Part shown: positions 5,788 to 6,220 of the stretch, one piece after another
How positions within the stretch are numbered: position 1 is the stretch's first letter
Layout: the number at the start of each line of letters is the position of its first letter
Source: Calditrichota bacterium
Lineage (GTDB): Bacteria > Zixibacteria > MSB-5A5 > GN15 > FEB-12
DNA length: 6,220 nt
Reading direction: 5' to 3'
Assembly (NCBI GenBank): GCA_008501655.1
Contig: QQUK01000347.1
Coordinates: 1-6,220, forward strand
The notes under the pieces: model-generated
Told to the model about the DNA's origin: nothing
The model's database searches: none
What the model saw: only the letters and a program-made list of their open reading frames with translations
Position numbers and translations under genes: made by a program

Positions 5788-6220
5788 GATGAATCTCCTC
5801 TAATTTGGAAAAATCGATCTTGTCAAAGATTGATGTATACATATCAAGTGAGATAGTACTATTTTCTATAAACAATGGGTCATCAATTATGTCTGAAGCA
5901 AACCAGCTGATTGTCTCAAGTCCGACCGGTATCGAGTCATCAATAACAGCAGCAATAGAAGCTAAGATATATGTACCAATAGATGATTCAAATGATGAAG
6001 AGATTACCGGTTTCATATTATACGAAAGAGCAGTTTTAGCAAATTGGATTGCATTGGCATACCCCAATAGAGCCGGTTTTAAAACGACAGCAGCGCATAC
6101 TTTGTATTTATTCAATTCGTCAGGTTCAATCTCCCGCAAAGTTTCATCCAACGCTATCGGAATATCTCCTTCACCAGTGTTTACATACCTTTGGAGTTCC
6201 TCTTTACTTTGAAACGGTTC
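5780..6220 (-). CDS. menC: o-Succinylbenzoate synthase (MenC), C-terminal part (5' end outside window)
   Basis: The frame is open from the right edge to TGA at 5782-5780, giving 146 visible residues of an enolase-superfamily dehydratase. MenC converts SHCHC (2-succinyl-6-hydroxy-2,4-cyclohexadiene-1-carboxylate) to OSB. The visible part starts at EPF, which aligns with the EEP segment of MenC; by spacing, the second metal-ligand Glu probably lies just beyond the edge. PIALDETLRE (residues 21-30) carries the third metal ligand D25. VVLKP (45-49) carries the probable catalytic K48, 23 residues later, close to the D213/K235 spacing in E. coli MenC. PVISSSFESSIG (71-82) is the usual SSS.ESS(I/L)G block near the barrel end. 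A TTG at 6151-6149 is only an internal codon, the Leu of ALDET. The last 8 nt overlap menE, so menC-menE form an operon. Related enolase-family enzymes such as dipeptide epimerases or N-acylamino acid racemases are unlikely given the menE neighbour. Confidence 0.92.
   Translation of the reverse strand, partial: EPFQSKEELQRYVNTGEGDIPIALDETLREIEPDELNKYKVCAAVVLKPALLGYANAIQFAKTALSYNMKPVISSSFESSIGTYILASIAAVIDDSIPVGLETISWFASDIIDDPLFIENSTISLDMYTSIFDKIDFSKLEEIHLG
5795..5800 (-). promoter_or_regulatory. Ribosome binding site deciding the menE TTG start
   Basis: GAGGAG on the minus strand lies within the last codons of menC and 7 nt before the TTG of menE. No in-frame ATG or GTG is similarly placed, so this strong Shine-Dalgarno sequence supports the non-ATG start and coupling to menC translation. 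Confidence 0.75.

Noticed and set aside
6149..6151. TTG as the start of MenC
   Set aside because: It is the Leu of the conserved ALDET block, and the frame continues as MenC sequence to the window edge.
5805..6212. A 135-codon open frame on the plus strand opposite menC
   Set aside because: It lies entirely antisense to menC, whose motifs (ALDET, VVLKP, SSSFESS) are clear, and its translation resembles no known family and has no ribosome site.

Overview
The window looks like an ordinary chromosomal segment of an AT-rich bacterium. Gene content suggests a menaquinone-using member of the Bacteroidota/Chlorobiota (FCB)-like lineages: a TPR-rich signalling-type protein, a secreted M3B peptidase and menC-menE. 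This placement is an inference from gene style only, because there is no rRNA or other phylogenetic marker here. I see no mobile element, CRISPR array, tRNA or rRNA.

Layout. (1) Positions 1-1962, plus strand: the C-terminal 653 residues of a TPR protein whose start lies left of the window. (2) Positions 1981-2019: a perfectly symmetric hairpin with A and T tracts. It serves as a shared terminator for the TPR gene and for the peptidase gene that converges on it. (3) Positions 3926-2035, minus strand: an oligoendopeptidase F-type zinc peptidase (M3B) with an N-terminal signal peptide. One missing base near 3728-3732 splits it into an 89-residue N-terminal ORF and a 541-residue C-terminal ORF. 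Restoring one A gives a continuous protein of 630 residues. (4) Positions 3927-4042: a short divergent intergenic region with two inverted repeats. (5) Positions 4043-4444, plus strand: a hotdog-fold acyl-CoA thioesterase resembling 1,4-dihydroxy-2-naphthoyl-CoA (DHNA-CoA) thioesterases. (6) Positions 5787-4438 and 6220-5780, minus strand: menE (o-succinylbenzoate-CoA ligase) and the C-terminal part of menC (o-succinylbenzoate synthase), overlapping by 8 nt.

Functional reading. MenC makes o-succinylbenzoate (OSB), MenE activates it to OSB-CoA, MenB (not in the window) cyclises it to DHNA-CoA, and a thioesterase releases DHNA for prenylation. The thioesterase gene overlaps the 3' end of menE tail to tail by 7 nt, so three steps of one pathway may sit together although on opposite strands. 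A menC-menE transcript that is not terminated would run antisense through the thioesterase gene and then enter the peptidase gene in the sense direction.

I did not find a convincing undescribed system. The observations most worth a second look are the disrupted secreted peptidase, the opposite-strand gene embedded in the men region, and the altered phosphate-binding loop of MenE.
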